NCBI RefSeq assembly: GCF_023380265.1
Contig: NZ_CP093366.1
Span: 1-64,000, forward strand
Direction: 5' to 3'
DNA length: 64,000 nt
Origin: Bombilactobacillus folatiphilus
GTDB lineage: Bacteria; Bacillota; Bacilli; Lactobacillales; Lactobacillaceae
The notes under the pieces are model-generated. The model was not told the DNA's origin and made no database searches. It saw only the letters and a list, made by a program, of their open reading frames with translations. Positions 49,765-57,584 of this stretch are shown one piece after another. Both the position numbers and the translations under genes were made by a program. Numbering within the stretch: position 1 is the stretch's first letter; every line of letters begins with the position of its first letter.

Positions 49765-52128
49765 TTGTTCTTTTTAGTTTCGATACATAATGTACAAGCT
49801 AAAGTTTCCACGAAAACCGCGCCACCAGAAATTACACCCAATCTAATTGATGATGGCTTTAATTCGCCCGAATATACGCAAGAAGATCAAACGGTGTCCA
49901 GGGATGATGACTATGGATGTTTGATTGCAAGTTTATTATTGGAAAATAATTTCACCTGCGATTTTTATACTCAAGGGGAGACCTCTGCTTTTTATCCTTA
50001 TATTGCTGGTCATGAGAAATATTTAGAATTGCATGATACGCTGAATAGTTTTTCCTTTCGGGATTATTACTCAGTTTGTCCTATTAATGACAGTGGCGGT
50101 GTATTGAGGAACGATGATGTTTTGTATGAACCAGATGTTGTTTATGTCTCTTCAACAGATCATGTCAATAGAGGAAAATTTTATTTGGTTACAGATCAGA
50201 CGGGACAAGTCAAGGCTTTGAAATGGCTAATATATTCGACAAAAGTAGATCGTGTCAAAGATAATGTTCCTAATGGGGCTTTTCTGTTTGAAGATTTAAT
50301 CACGCCATCTAAAACGGCGACTGCAGGAGTTAATCATCAATTATTTGTCAAAAACGTTTCACAATCAACCTTGTCTTATATTGTGGCAGATTACAGCGAA
50401 ATCGGTAGTTCTAGAGCTGGTACTTATCAGAGTACTTCAGCAATAGCGCTAGGCAATAATCAAGGTTTTACCAGCTTACTTGGCAATGGAACAACTCTGG
50501 CTACTTTTCGGACAGGTGTTGCTGATGGACCAAATCGTTGGCTTACAATTGGTCTCTATTCTAGTCCTAATAATAAATGGCAGGGTACGGACTATAGTAA
50601 TTATGTTGGTCAAGAAGCGGGTAACTATCCAGAAGGTACTAATTTAACTCTTACTTCTGGTCAAGTGTTAACGGGCCTTGAGTCCCTATGGCCCGTGCAG
50701 AAGATTGCACCCCAAGAAACGCAACATCATAATATTGAATTCGACTTGGAACACCGAGGTCAAGCCAAGCCGGAGCTCACTTCAAGTTATAGTAACACCA
50801 AGTCTTCGCGGTTTAATCATCCGGGTGATCAGTTGAATTTGACAGTGCAATTGGCCAATAAGAGTGATGGTCAGGGTAGTTTGACGCCCAAGACCTTTTA
50901 CGTGACTTTACCGCAAGGTCTATCGATGACGGCAGAAGATCTCAAGCAAATTACGCTGTCAAGTACAGGTTCGCACGCAGTATTGACTGGTAGTTATGAT
51001 GCGACGACTAGACAAGTTAAAATGGTTGTACCAACTGTTTATAATTCGTCGATAGTGCTAGATAACGCGTCAGATCGGGATTGGGTCAAATTTCCTGTCA
51101 CGATTGATAGTGATGCGCCAATCGGAAATGCGGTGGTTAAGACGAGTTTTTCTGGGGATAATAAAGATGGTGGTGGCAATCATCAGACGGTCACGGCGGC
51201 TGCCCCGGATTTAACGATTCCCATTACCAAAGCTTTTGACGCTAAATTGACATTAGGCGTGAAGAACACGAAAGACACCAGTGATTATGCCAGTTCGGCG
51301 ACGTATGTGCCGGGGGATACTCTCCAATATCATATGCAATATCAATTAAACGAAGCTAATATGTACAACTTAACATCGCCAGTAACTTTTAGTAGTCGTA
51401 ATGCGGGGTTAGATTTTAGCAATAGTGCACCAAGTGTGACGGTAAATGGTGATCGTTCCGCGGCCTCGGCAACGGTCGATCCTAACACGGGCAAGATTAC
51501 GGTCACGAAAGCAACGGGTAATTTTAGTCCCGGGGATTTGATTGATTTGACTTATAACGCGAAAGCTAAGGCTGATCCTGTGGCTGGCGAACCGAGAGCT
51601 AAACACGAAAGTACGATTAAGATACCGTATAATACGGTGGGCATCAATGTGACCATGAATGGTCAGACGCTTTCGAATACTTCCGCTTCAACATCGTTGC
51701 AACGCAAAGACCTTGATTATTTTGTCCGCGTGCCTGATGTCATTGATTTTGGACGCAATCCGCGCGTGTTTGATAGTCCGTTTTACAATACGACGAGTGG
51801 TCGATTGAAGTTCAGTCATTATTCGGCGTCTAGCAGTAAGCAGTATTATCTGCAAGTCAAGTATAATCAAGATTTGCGTACGAGCGCTTACGCTTACTTG
51901 CGGCCGGATTCGGGGAACGCGTTGATTGAATACCGAACGGATTCCTCTGGAACGTATCAATCAATCGATGGCACTGCAAGTAATTTGACGACGAGCGGTT
52001 TGACCACGCAAGGAATTAGTGATTTGACAAGCTATGTGTCGGATAAGCATTTTCGGTTGAATTCCAATGACAAACCACTGGGCAATTACAGTGGCACCAT
52101 GACGTGGACGTATAGTAATTCGATCTAA
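49765..52128 (+). CDS. Secreted WxL-like surface protein
   Basis: 787 codons open; nominal start TTG 49765 but the natural start is likely ATG 49683 (see the segment upstream). After the signal peptide the N-terminal region has DDYGCLIASLL and the like, of unknown fold. The middle has repeated beta-sandwich segments (LDYSNTK..., LTVQLANKSDGQG; VTIDSDAPIGNAVVKTSF; YVPGDTLQYHMQYQLNEAN) typical of adhesin modules. The last 150 residues, ending LGNYSGTMTWTYSNSI, resemble the WxL C-terminal domain that binds peptidoglycan non-covalently; only the distal W motif is evident. No LPXTG sorting signal. It stands alone, without the DUF916 and small WxL partner genes. Probably an adhesin or cell-wall protein. 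Confidence 0.75.
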   Translation: MFFLVSIHNVQAKVSTKTAPPEITPNLIDDGFNSPEYTQEDQTVSRDDDYGCLIASLLLENNFTCDFYTQGETSAFYPYIAGHEKYLELHDTLNSFSFRDYYSVCPINDSGGVLRNDDVLYEPDVVYVSSTDHVNRGKFYLVTDQTGQVKALKWLIYSTKVDRVKDNVPNGAFLFEDLITPSKTATAGVNHQLFVKNVSQSTLSYIVADYSEIGSSRAGTYQSTSAIALGNNQGFTSLLGNGTTLATFRTGVADGPNRWLTIGLYSSPNNKWQGTDYSNYVGQEAGNYPEGTNLTLTSGQVLTGLESLWPVQKIAPQETQHHNIEFDLEHRGQAKPELTSSYSNTKSSRFNHPGDQLNLTVQLANKSDGQGSLTPKTFYVTLPQGLSMTAEDLKQITLSSTGSHAVLTGSYDATTRQVKMVVPTVYNSSIVLDNASDRDWVKFPVTIDSDAPIGNAVVKTSFSGDNKDGGGNHQTVTAAAPDLTIPITKAFDAKLTLGVKNTKDTSDYASSATYVPGDTLQYHMQYQLNEANMYNLTSPVTFSSRNAGLDFSNSAPSVTVNGDRSAASATVDPNTGKITVTKATGNFSPGDLIDLTYNAKAKADPVAGEPRAKHESTIKIPYNTVGINVTMNGQTLSNTSASTSLQRKDLDYFVRVPDVIDFGRNPRVFDSPFYNTTSGRLKFSHYSASSSKQYYLQVKYNQDLRTSAYAYLRPDSGNALIEYRTDSSGTYQSIDGTASNLTTSGLTTQGISDLTSYVSDKHFRLNSNDKPLGNYSGTMTWTYSNSI

Positions 52129-52189
52129 TGTTATAGATATATTTTTAATAATTTTATGATGTGCTGTTATGTTAAAATGACTAAGTTGT

Positions 52190-52214
52190 CACCTCTTGCA
52201 ACAGAAGGGGGGTG
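52190..52214 (+). promoter_or_regulatory. 5' leader hairpin hiding the toxin ribosome-binding site
   Basis: CACCTCTT (52190-52197) can pair with AAGGGGGGTG (52205-52214), enclosing the G6 ribosome-binding site of the short toxin gene. Leader sequestration of this kind is known for Fst-type toxin mRNAs. Confidence 0.6.
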
Positions 52215-52220
52215 TAACTT

Positions 52221-52304
52221 GTGACATCATTTCTACAGTTTTTATTGAGTGTTTTATCTGGCATTATTTTGGAACTTTTCAGAATATGGTTGAATAAACG
52301 CTAA
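52221..52304 (+). CDS. Fst/Ldr-like type I toxin peptide
   Basis: A 27-aa peptide starting with GTG: one membrane helix (MTSFLQFLLSVLSGIILEL) then a short charged tail FRIWLNKR. Fst-family toxins of enterococci and lactobacilli share a hydrophobic run, an E-L-F/W segment and a basic end. A G6 ribosome-binding site lies 8 bp upstream, inside a hairpin. A strong terminator follows at once. A convergent antisense promoter and two direct repeats lie on the far side. The whole layout is that of a par-type type I toxin-antitoxin locus. Too short for ordinary gene finders. Confidence 0.75.
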   Translation: MTSFLQFLLSVLSGIILELFRIWLNKR

Positions 52305-52357
52305 CAAAAAAGAACCCTTGAGACTGCTTGTACCAGTCTTTGGGGTTTCTTTTTTGT
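52304..52357. terminator. Shared bidirectional terminator of the Fst-type locus
   Basis: Arms AACAAAAAAGAACCC...AGACTG and CAGTCT...GGGGTTTCTTTTTTGTT form a long hairpin with a small internal loop and T/A runs on both sides. It ends both the toxin mRNA and the antisense RNA, as in par loci. Confidence 0.8.
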
Positions 52358-52385
52358 TGCCGTATAACTTGTAATTCATTTCTAC
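52305..52385 (-). ncRNA. Predicted antisense antitoxin RNA (RNA II-like)
   Basis: On the minus strand TTGATA (52415-52420), a 17-bp spacer and TATATT (52392-52397) make a strong promoter. A transcript starting near 52385 would run about 80 nt to the shared terminator, overlapping the toxin mRNA at the terminator and at the direct repeats (52365-52385, copy of 52215-52236). Both are interaction sites in par. Antitoxin role is inference from architecture. Confidence 0.65.
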
Positions 52386-52520
52386 GAGGTCAATATAACA
52401 TACTCTCGTAGATATATCAAAGAAATCTAATGATGTAGATATACGGCATTTTTCAACTACGTTTGTATTTTAAGATTTTATATTGATCACTTAGACATAT
52501 AGTAATTCGCTATAAACAAT

Positions 52521-52553
52521 AAAAAGGCTTCGCCGTTCGGGCGAAGCTTTTTT
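52521..52553. terminator. Bidirectional terminator downstream of pox
   Basis: GCTTCGCC/GGCGAAGC stem with a TTCG-type loop and A5/T6 flanks, just after the pox stop on the minus strand. Confidence 0.9.
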
Positions 52554-52562
52554 ATCTTTAAT

Positions 52563-54317
52563 TTAACTAAATTGTTTAATTAAGGTTTGTAGTGATGGTT
52601 GAGAATCCGCGGGTAAGTCATAACGAGTGCGGTATTGGTCAATGGTTGGTTGATCAAACAGATCTTCATTCACCGGAATGAAGCTGGTATCAATCGGATC
52701 AATATTTTGAATGTGTGCGTCCAAAGCAATTGGCAAATGACTGCCTTGCTTTTGCAACTCGTTAATTTGATGCATTGCTTGTTTAAGTTCGGCGAGATTA
52801 CGCACGGTAAAACCATGGGCACCCATGCCTTGGGCAACCGCACCCCAATCAGCACCCAACAAGTTGATCCCATACATGGATTGTTGGTTTTGGATTTTTT
52901 CATGTTCGATATAACCAAACGAATTATTGGCGAGCACAACATTAATCACGGGTAATTGATATTTGACTTCCGTCAACAGATCCGGCATCACCATTGCAAA
53001 ACCACCATCACCGGAGATACTCCAGATTTGTTGATTGGGATAATTCAATTGCGCGGCCATTCCACCGGGCAGGCCAAAGCCCATGGTGCCGTACCAAGGT
53101 GACATCGTGAACGATTGTTGTTGATCAAACGGCAGTTGGCGAATCGACCATTCCGTGTTGTTACCAACATCCAAACTGTAAACGGCGTTGTTGGTGCTGT
53201 TATCTTTAATCGCTTGAATCACACCTTCGGCGCGTAAACCTTGCGCATCATCTTGAGATAGTTCCAACAACCACTGATCCCAATTGCGCTTGTCTTGTTG
53301 AGCCGCCTTTAAAAAGGCAGATGGTTCACGTTGATATCCCGTGTCCAACAAAGCTTGCAAGAACTCGGCGCTATCAGCTAACACGGTCACATTAGCATCA
53401 TATTGTTTGCCCAAATCGGCCAGATTATTATTAACTTGAATGAAAGTAATATTTTGCGGTAGGAAACGGGCGAACGGATAATTGGTGCCGACAAACAGAA
53501 TCAAATCGCAAGCGCTAGCGACTTCATAACCCGGTTTGGTGCCTAAACGCCCCTTGGACCCCATAAAATTCGGGTGGTCTGTGGGCATAATGCCAGTGGC
53601 GGGTACGGTACTTAAGACTGGTAAACTTAGTTTTTCGGAAACTTGTACAACTAAATCACGAGCATTCTTAGCCCCGCGACCGATCCACAAAAGTGGCCGT
53701 TGAGCCTGTTCTAACGCTTGCACGACTTGTTGCATTGCTTCTTGCGTTGGTTTGAGCAGATTAGCGGGCTTTTGGGCGATGGCTTGGGTCTCAAAGCCGT
53801 GAAAATCAATTTCTTGACCTGACAAATCATCTGGTAAAATCACCACCGACACGCTTTTGTTGGCATAAGCTGCTCGAATCGCTTGATCGACTAAATAAGG
53901 AATCTGTTCAGCGTTGGTAGCTTGACGATGGAACGGCGCCACGTCCGCAAAAATTGGATCCTGATTCATTTCTTGGAAAAACGACGTATTCATAATATTT
54001 GTGGCAGATTGCCCGACAATTGCCAACACGGGTACATGATCCATTTTGGCTTCGTATAAACCGTTCAATAGATGTACGCCACCAGGTCCAGCGGAGCCGA
54101 AACATACGCCGATTTTGCCGGTATACTTGGCGTCGGCACTGGCAGCTAAGGCGCCCACTTCTTCATGACGCACCTGAATATATTTGAGCTGTTCGCGTTC
54201 ATCATAGAATCCTTCCACGGTATTGTTGATCGAATCGGCGGGAATTCCGTATAAATGATCAACTTGCCATTTGATCAAAACTTGTGCTAAGGCACGTCCC
54301 GCGGTCATTTTTGTCAT
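52563..54317 (-). CDS. pox: Pyruvate oxidase
   Basis: 584-aa TPP- and FAD-dependent oxidase converting pyruvate, phosphate and O2 to acetyl-phosphate, CO2 and H2O2. The catalytic Glu is in VRHEEVGALAAS (residue 53). CFGSAGPGGVHLLNGLYEAK and the TPP motif GDGGFAMVMPDLLTEV with the downstream NN of VLANNSFGY are complete. ATG with AAAGGAG upstream. Acetolactate synthase is a relative, but the context and the sequence YGIPADSINNTVEG favour Pox. With AckA (20723) it gains ATP in air while producing peroxide; no catalase is in the window. Confidence 0.92.
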   Translation of the reverse strand: MTKMTAGRALAQVLIKWQVDHLYGIPADSINNTVEGFYDEREQLKYIQVRHEEVGALAASADAKYTGKIGVCFGSAGPGGVHLLNGLYEAKMDHVPVLAIVGQSATNIMNTSFFQEMNQDPIFADVAPFHRQATNAEQIPYLVDQAIRAAYANKSVSVVILPDDLSGQEIDFHGFETQAIAQKPANLLKPTQEAMQQVVQALEQAQRPLLWIGRGAKNARDLVVQVSEKLSLPVLSTVPATGIMPTDHPNFMGSKGRLGTKPGYEVASACDLILFVGTNYPFARFLPQNITFIQVNNNLADLGKQYDANVTVLADSAEFLQALLDTGYQREPSAFLKAAQQDKRNWDQWLLELSQDDAQGLRAEGVIQAIKDNSTNNAVYSLDVGNNTEWSIRQLPFDQQQSFTMSPWYGTMGFGLPGGMAAQLNYPNQQIWSISGDGGFAMVMPDLLTEVKYQLPVINVVLANNSFGYIEHEKIQNQQSMYGINLLGADWGAVAQGMGAHGFTVRNLAELKQAMHQINELQKQGSHLPIALDAHIQNIDPIDTSFIPVNEDLFDQPTIDQYRTRYDLPADSQPSLQTLIKQFS

Positions 54318-54464
54318 CTCAATCGCTCCTTTATTGTTGGTTGCTAAATCTATCTAACAAAAATTTGGAAGATAAGTCAAATTATCTTGTTTTAATAATC
54401 TGCTGATTAATTGTGAATATTCAAGTATGACTGGTTTACATATACATGGTTTGGAGGTATATTA

Positions 54465-54779
54465 ATGGATAATAATATAAAGGGAAAACTTATGATAATC
54501 AATTTTGCTGATGGGGAAACTGAAAAAATATATAATCAAAAATTTTCCAAAAAACTACCTCAATCAATGCAAAAGGTAGCGTTACGTAAACTGGTTATGT
54601 TAAATAATGCCACTAATATGAATGATTTGCGAGTTCCTCCAGCTAACCATTTAGAACGACTACGAGGAAATCGTGACGGACAGTACAGTATAAAGATCAA
54701 TGCACAATATCGACTTTGTTTTTCGGTTGATAATAAAAATGATTTTCTTAATATTGAAATCGTAGATTATCACAATTAA
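54465..54779 (+). CDS. higB: HigB-type toxin (RelE/ParE superfamily)
   Basis: 104-aa (GGAGG 7 bp before the ATG; a shorter start nine codons in is possible). The core FADGETEKIYNQKFSKKLPQS, LRVPPANHLERLRGNRDGQ and YSIKINAQYRLCFSVD is the plasmid-maintenance killer/HigB fold, a ribosome-dependent mRNA interferase. Arg and His/Tyr residues of the catalytic face (NAQYRLCF; DYHN) are present. The antitoxin gene follows after 12 bp. Toxin-first order is the normal one for HigBA. Confidence 0.9.
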   Translation: MDNNIKGKLMIINFADGETEKIYNQKFSKKLPQSMQKVALRKLVMLNNATNMNDLRVPPANHLERLRGNRDGQYSIKINAQYRLCFSVDNKNDFLNIEIVDYHN

Positions 54780-54791
54780 AGGAGTGACAAT

Positions 54792-55088
54792 ATGAATAAG
54801 ATTACGACACCAACAATCAGTGAAATTTTGAAAGAAGAGTTTCTGGAACCGTTGAATCTTTCGGCCTATGCTTTGGCAAAAAGTATTAATGTACCAACAT
54901 CTAGAATCCAAGATATTTTGCATAATCGGCGGCAAATTACCGTTGATACTTCTGTGAGACTAGGTAGATTTTTTGGAATTTCGGATCGTTATTTTTTAAA
55001 TTTACAAAATGATATAGATGTTCGGAATACTGAGGCAAAAAGGGGCAGCGAATATCGGCAAATTAAACGATATCAAGTAGAATTGTAG
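54792..55088 (+). CDS. higA: HigA-type antitoxin
   Basis: 98-aa helix-turn-helix protein. It starts ITTPTISEILKEEFLEPLNL, then the HTH SAYALAKSINVPTSRIQDIL, and HNRRQITVDTSVRLGRFFG, all typical of HigA/VapI antitoxins of the XRE family. It binds HigB and usually represses the shared promoter. AAAGGAG precedes the ATG. Followed by a terminator. The promoter ahead of higB was not clear. Confidence 0.92.
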   Translation: MNKITTPTISEILKEEFLEPLNLSAYALAKSINVPTSRIQDILHNRRQITVDTSVRLGRFFGISDRYFLNLQNDIDVRNTEAKRGSEYRQIKRYQVEL

Positions 55089-55109
55089 ACCGCTTTAGCA
55101 CACAAAAAA

Positions 55110-55145
55110 CTCCTCCAAAATAAGTTTAACTTTGGGGGAGCTTTT
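55110..55145. terminator. Bidirectional terminator between higA and gatD
   Basis: CTCCTCCAAA/TTTGGGGGAG stem (one G-U) between convergent genes, A6 on one side and CTTTTG on the other. Confidence 0.75.
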
Positions 55146-55156
55146 GATTTTATGAA

Positions 55157-55816
55157 TTAATCATTATTTTGTTGATGAATTTGAATAATCCGTTGCACCA
55201 AAACTTTGGCAACATTAAGATTGCGCAACAGTGGTCCGTGTGCGTAACTGCCAATAGTTTGTTTGTAGATCATGCCTTCGACGCCATCGTCGGGATTATT
55301 GCCATAACCGGTAATCATTTTACCGAACGGCTGCAGCTTGTCATGATCGTCAAAAAAGGTTTGACCGCTATGATTTTCAAATGCATGGACTTCGCCGAAT
55401 TGGGTGGTGAAATGAGTATCGCCAATCATCCGTTTTTCGGGATTGAAAATGGTATGAAACGGCAAAATGTTTAAACACTGAATCCGTTGCCCGCCACTGG
55501 TTTGGTAATAAGCACCCAAGAATTGATAACCGCCGCAAATGCCTAACATCGGACGCCCATCTTCAATATAATCGGCAATTGTTTGGCGATGACGCAAAAT
55601 GTCTTTGGCGACCACCGTTTGTTCAAAATCTTGGCCACCACCAAAAAATAAAAAGTCGTAATCAAAAGCATTGAAATCGTCGCCCAGACTGACATTGGTG
55701 ACCGTACTGTCAAATTGAGCTTTTTTTAAGAAATACCGCAAAATTTTGACATCACCGGAATCACCGTAAGTATTCATAAGATCTTCATATAAATATGCAA
55801 TTTTAATTGTGGACAT
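55157..55816 (-). CDS. gatD: Lipid II isoglutaminyl synthase glutaminase subunit GatD
   Basis: 219-aa class I glutamine amidotransferase of the CobB/CobQ-like branch. Nucleophile Cys94 is in GICGGYQFLG and the partner His193 in YAHGPLL, positions close to those of staphylococcal GatD. It starts IKIAYLYEDLMNTYGDSGD, a GatD hallmark. In peptidoglycan synthesis GatD supplies ammonia to MurT, which amidates D-Glu of lipid II. The usual partner murT is not next to it nor anywhere in the window. ATG 55816 with GAGGAAAC upstream. An imperfect inverted repeat (55835-55873) lies in its leader. Confidence 0.9.
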   Translation of the reverse strand: MSTIKIAYLYEDLMNTYGDSGDVKILRYFLKKAQFDSTVTNVSLGDDFNAFDYDFLFFGGGQDFEQTVVAKDILRHRQTIADYIEDGRPMLGICGGYQFLGAYYQTSGGQRIQCLNILPFHTIFNPEKRMIGDTHFTTQFGEVHAFENHSGQTFFDDHDKLQPFGKMITGYGNNPDDGVEGMIYKQTIGSYAHGPLLRNLNVAKVLVQRIIQIHQQNND

Positions 55817-55834
55817 GCTTAAAGTTTCCTCATT

Positions 55835-55873
55835 AAACAGTTTACTATTAATCTTTGATAGTTTAAACTGTTT
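55835..55873. repeat. Inverted repeat upstream of gatD
   Basis: AAACAGTTTA at 55835-55844 and its complement TAAACTGTTT at 55864-55873, with additional CTAT/ATAG pairing inside. It lies about 20 bp before the gatD start and may be a leader hairpin or an operator. Confidence 0.5.
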
Positions 55874-55959
55874 GGGAAGAAAAGTCTAGTTTGTCCAAAA
55901 AATATCATTTTTACAGCAGTTGAAATGGTATTTTTTTGTTCAAAATGAAGGAGGACCTC

Positions 55960-56930
55960 ATGAAAATTGGCGTGTTTTCAGCCTCAACCCCGATTACGAA
56001 ATTATCGCCCAAACGCTGACAACGTGCGCAAACATTTTTTCATCAGCGAGGTGTGCAAGTGGTGGCGGGCAATTTAACAGGTCAGCAAGATTATTATCGT
56101 TCCGGTTCAATTCAAGCACGTGCCCAAGAATTGAACGATTTAATTCATCAAGATGAGCTGGATGTGTTAATGGCGGCAATTGGTGGCATGAATACCAACG
56201 CTGTGTTGCCATATTTGGATTACGCTTATTTGAATCAACATCCTAAAACGGTGGTTGGTTATTCGGATACAACGGCGCTATTGTCGGCTGTTTTGCAAAA
56301 AGCGCCAAACTGCCGCGTCATTTATGGGTCCGGCAGCGGTGGCGTCATTTGGCGAATGGGAGCCGTATGTCACTTGAATGTGGCAAGATTTATTGGCGTT
56401 GTTGACGCATGCGGACGTGACTTTACATCAGCACCCCTTTTGGAGTGATGAAGCGCTAAATTGGGAAGAATTTGAACGTCCCAAGCAGCACCAAGCTAAT
56501 CATTGGTTTTATACACAACAATCAATTTTAAGTGGGCGCATCATTGGGGGGTAATTTGGACACGATAACGGGCATTTGGGGGACACCGTATGCGCCGCAA
56601 TTCCAGGCAGGGGACTTGTTATTGCTTGAAGATACGCAAAAAGATGCGGCCACGATTGAACGGAGTTTTGCTTTACTCAAAGCTGCCGGGGTGTTTGAGC
56701 AAGTTGGCGGGGTGATTTTGGGGAAGCATGCATTTTTTGATGATCAGCAGACCCAGCGACGTCCAGTCGATATCTTGCAAGAAGTTATCCACAATCCGCA
56801 ATTACCAATAATTTATGATTACGATAGTTGTCACACAGTGCCGATGTTGCCCACCATTTTGGGCGCCCAAGCCACCATTGAAGCACAAGCAGGTACAGTT
56901 CATTTTCAAATGTCCAAATCCAATTCATAG
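55960..56930 (+). pseudogene. S66-family LD-carboxypeptidase/MccF-like, disrupted
   Basis: Begins MKIGVFSASTPITKLSPKR then TGA (56017). Downstream the frame continues with AAIGGMNTNAVLPYLDY and VVGYSDTTALLSAV, which include the nucleophile region. After VIYG an extra G shifts the frame (expected GPAAVASFGEWEPYVT), with another stop after it. Near 56545 a G6 tract, where G5 is needed, shifts reading again to GGNLDTITGIWGTPYAPQF. It ends HFQMSKSNS. At least two stops and two frameshifts. Ancestor trimmed peptidoglycan peptides or resisted microcin C-type compounds. Not functional. Confidence 0.9.
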
Positions 56931-57427
56931 GCCAAGCGTGGTGCTTGTTGTTCGTTTTGTAATTGAATCCAGCCTCGGTTTTGAAAGCCAGCTTGCATAA
57001 TTAAATGCTGCATGCGCAAATTGTCTGGATGGGTATCGATGCGAAAGTGTGTGTAATTTTGGCGACAACCTTGTGATAATAAATTAGAAAATAAATACCG
57101 TCCGAAATGTTGGCCATTCGCGGCTGGTTGCACGGCAAAACGGTGAATCACGGCATAGGGAGCGTCAGAACTCCATCGACCATCATAAATTATTTGATAA
57201 TTAGGGTCAGCTTGAAACATGAGGGTGGCGGTGCCGACAATTTTTGCATGTTGACATAAAACCCAACAATTTTGTTGCTGAATATCTTGTACAAATTGTG
57301 TTTTATTGGGCTGACCATTTTGCCATTGATCAATTTGGTCATCATGTAATAATTTTTTTGCATCCGTGATAATTTGTTCGATCATAGGCAGGTCGGTGAG
57401 CTGGGCTAATCTTAAGTAAGGCAGCAT
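56906..57427 (-). CDS. GNAT-family N-acetyltransferase
   Basis: 173-aa acetyltransferase. The acetyl-CoA-binding motif AVQPAANGQHFGRYLFSNLL (normally Q/RxxGxG/A) is near residue 105. YLRLAQLTDLPMIEQIITDA and ILMQAGFQNRGWI are typical of the fold. Substrate unknown. Start at 57427 with AAGGAG-like AGGAGAAA upstream. Its 3' end overlaps the end of the S66 pseudogene on the other strand by 25 bp. Confidence 0.85.
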   Translation of the reverse strand: MLPYLRLAQLTDLPMIEQIITDAKKLLHDDQIDQWQNGQPNKTQFVQDIQQQNCWVLCQHAKIVGTATLMFQADPNYQIIYDGRWSSDAPYAVIHRFAVQPAANGQHFGRYLFSNLLSQGCRQNYTHFRIDTHPDNLRMQHLIMQAGFQNRGWIQLQNEQQAPRLAYELDLDI

Positions 57428-57505
57428 CTGATTTCTCCTTATGAGTTTTTATCTACTTATTATAAATCGGAATTCCAGAAAATTTGGTCGGAAAACGTTT
57501 TTTAA

Positions 57506-57533
57506 TTGAAGTAAATGATTGCGTTTATAAAAT
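57506..57533 (+). promoter_or_regulatory. Putative promoter of rsmG-noc-parAB
   Basis: TTGAAG (57506-57511), 16-bp spacer, TAAAAT (57528-57533); predicted start about 50 bp before rsmG. Confidence 0.5.
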
Positions 57534-57552
57534 AATTAAGATAGGATAAATT

Positions 57553-57584
57553 GTGAAACATCTTGTTGTGTTTCACGTGAGGAG
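57553..57584. promoter_or_regulatory. parS-like half site in an inverted repeat before rsmG
   Basis: TGTTTCACGTGA (57569-57580) equals the first 12 bases of the parS consensus TGTTTCACGTGAAACA. The right half is replaced by GGAG of the ribosome-binding site. GTGAAACA (57553-57560) and TGTTTCAC (57569-57576) also form a perfect 8-bp inverted repeat. Confidence 0.5.

Larger units (their letters stand above)
52215..52385. repeat. Direct repeats DRa/DRb of the Fst-type locus
   Basis: TAACTTGT plus TCATTTCTAC occurs at 52215-52236 (across the toxin start) and again at 52365-52385 (5' end of the antisense RNA), with inner spacers of 4 and 3 bp. Because the RNAs are read from opposite strands, the repeats give two complementary stretches that can base pair. 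Confidence 0.8.
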
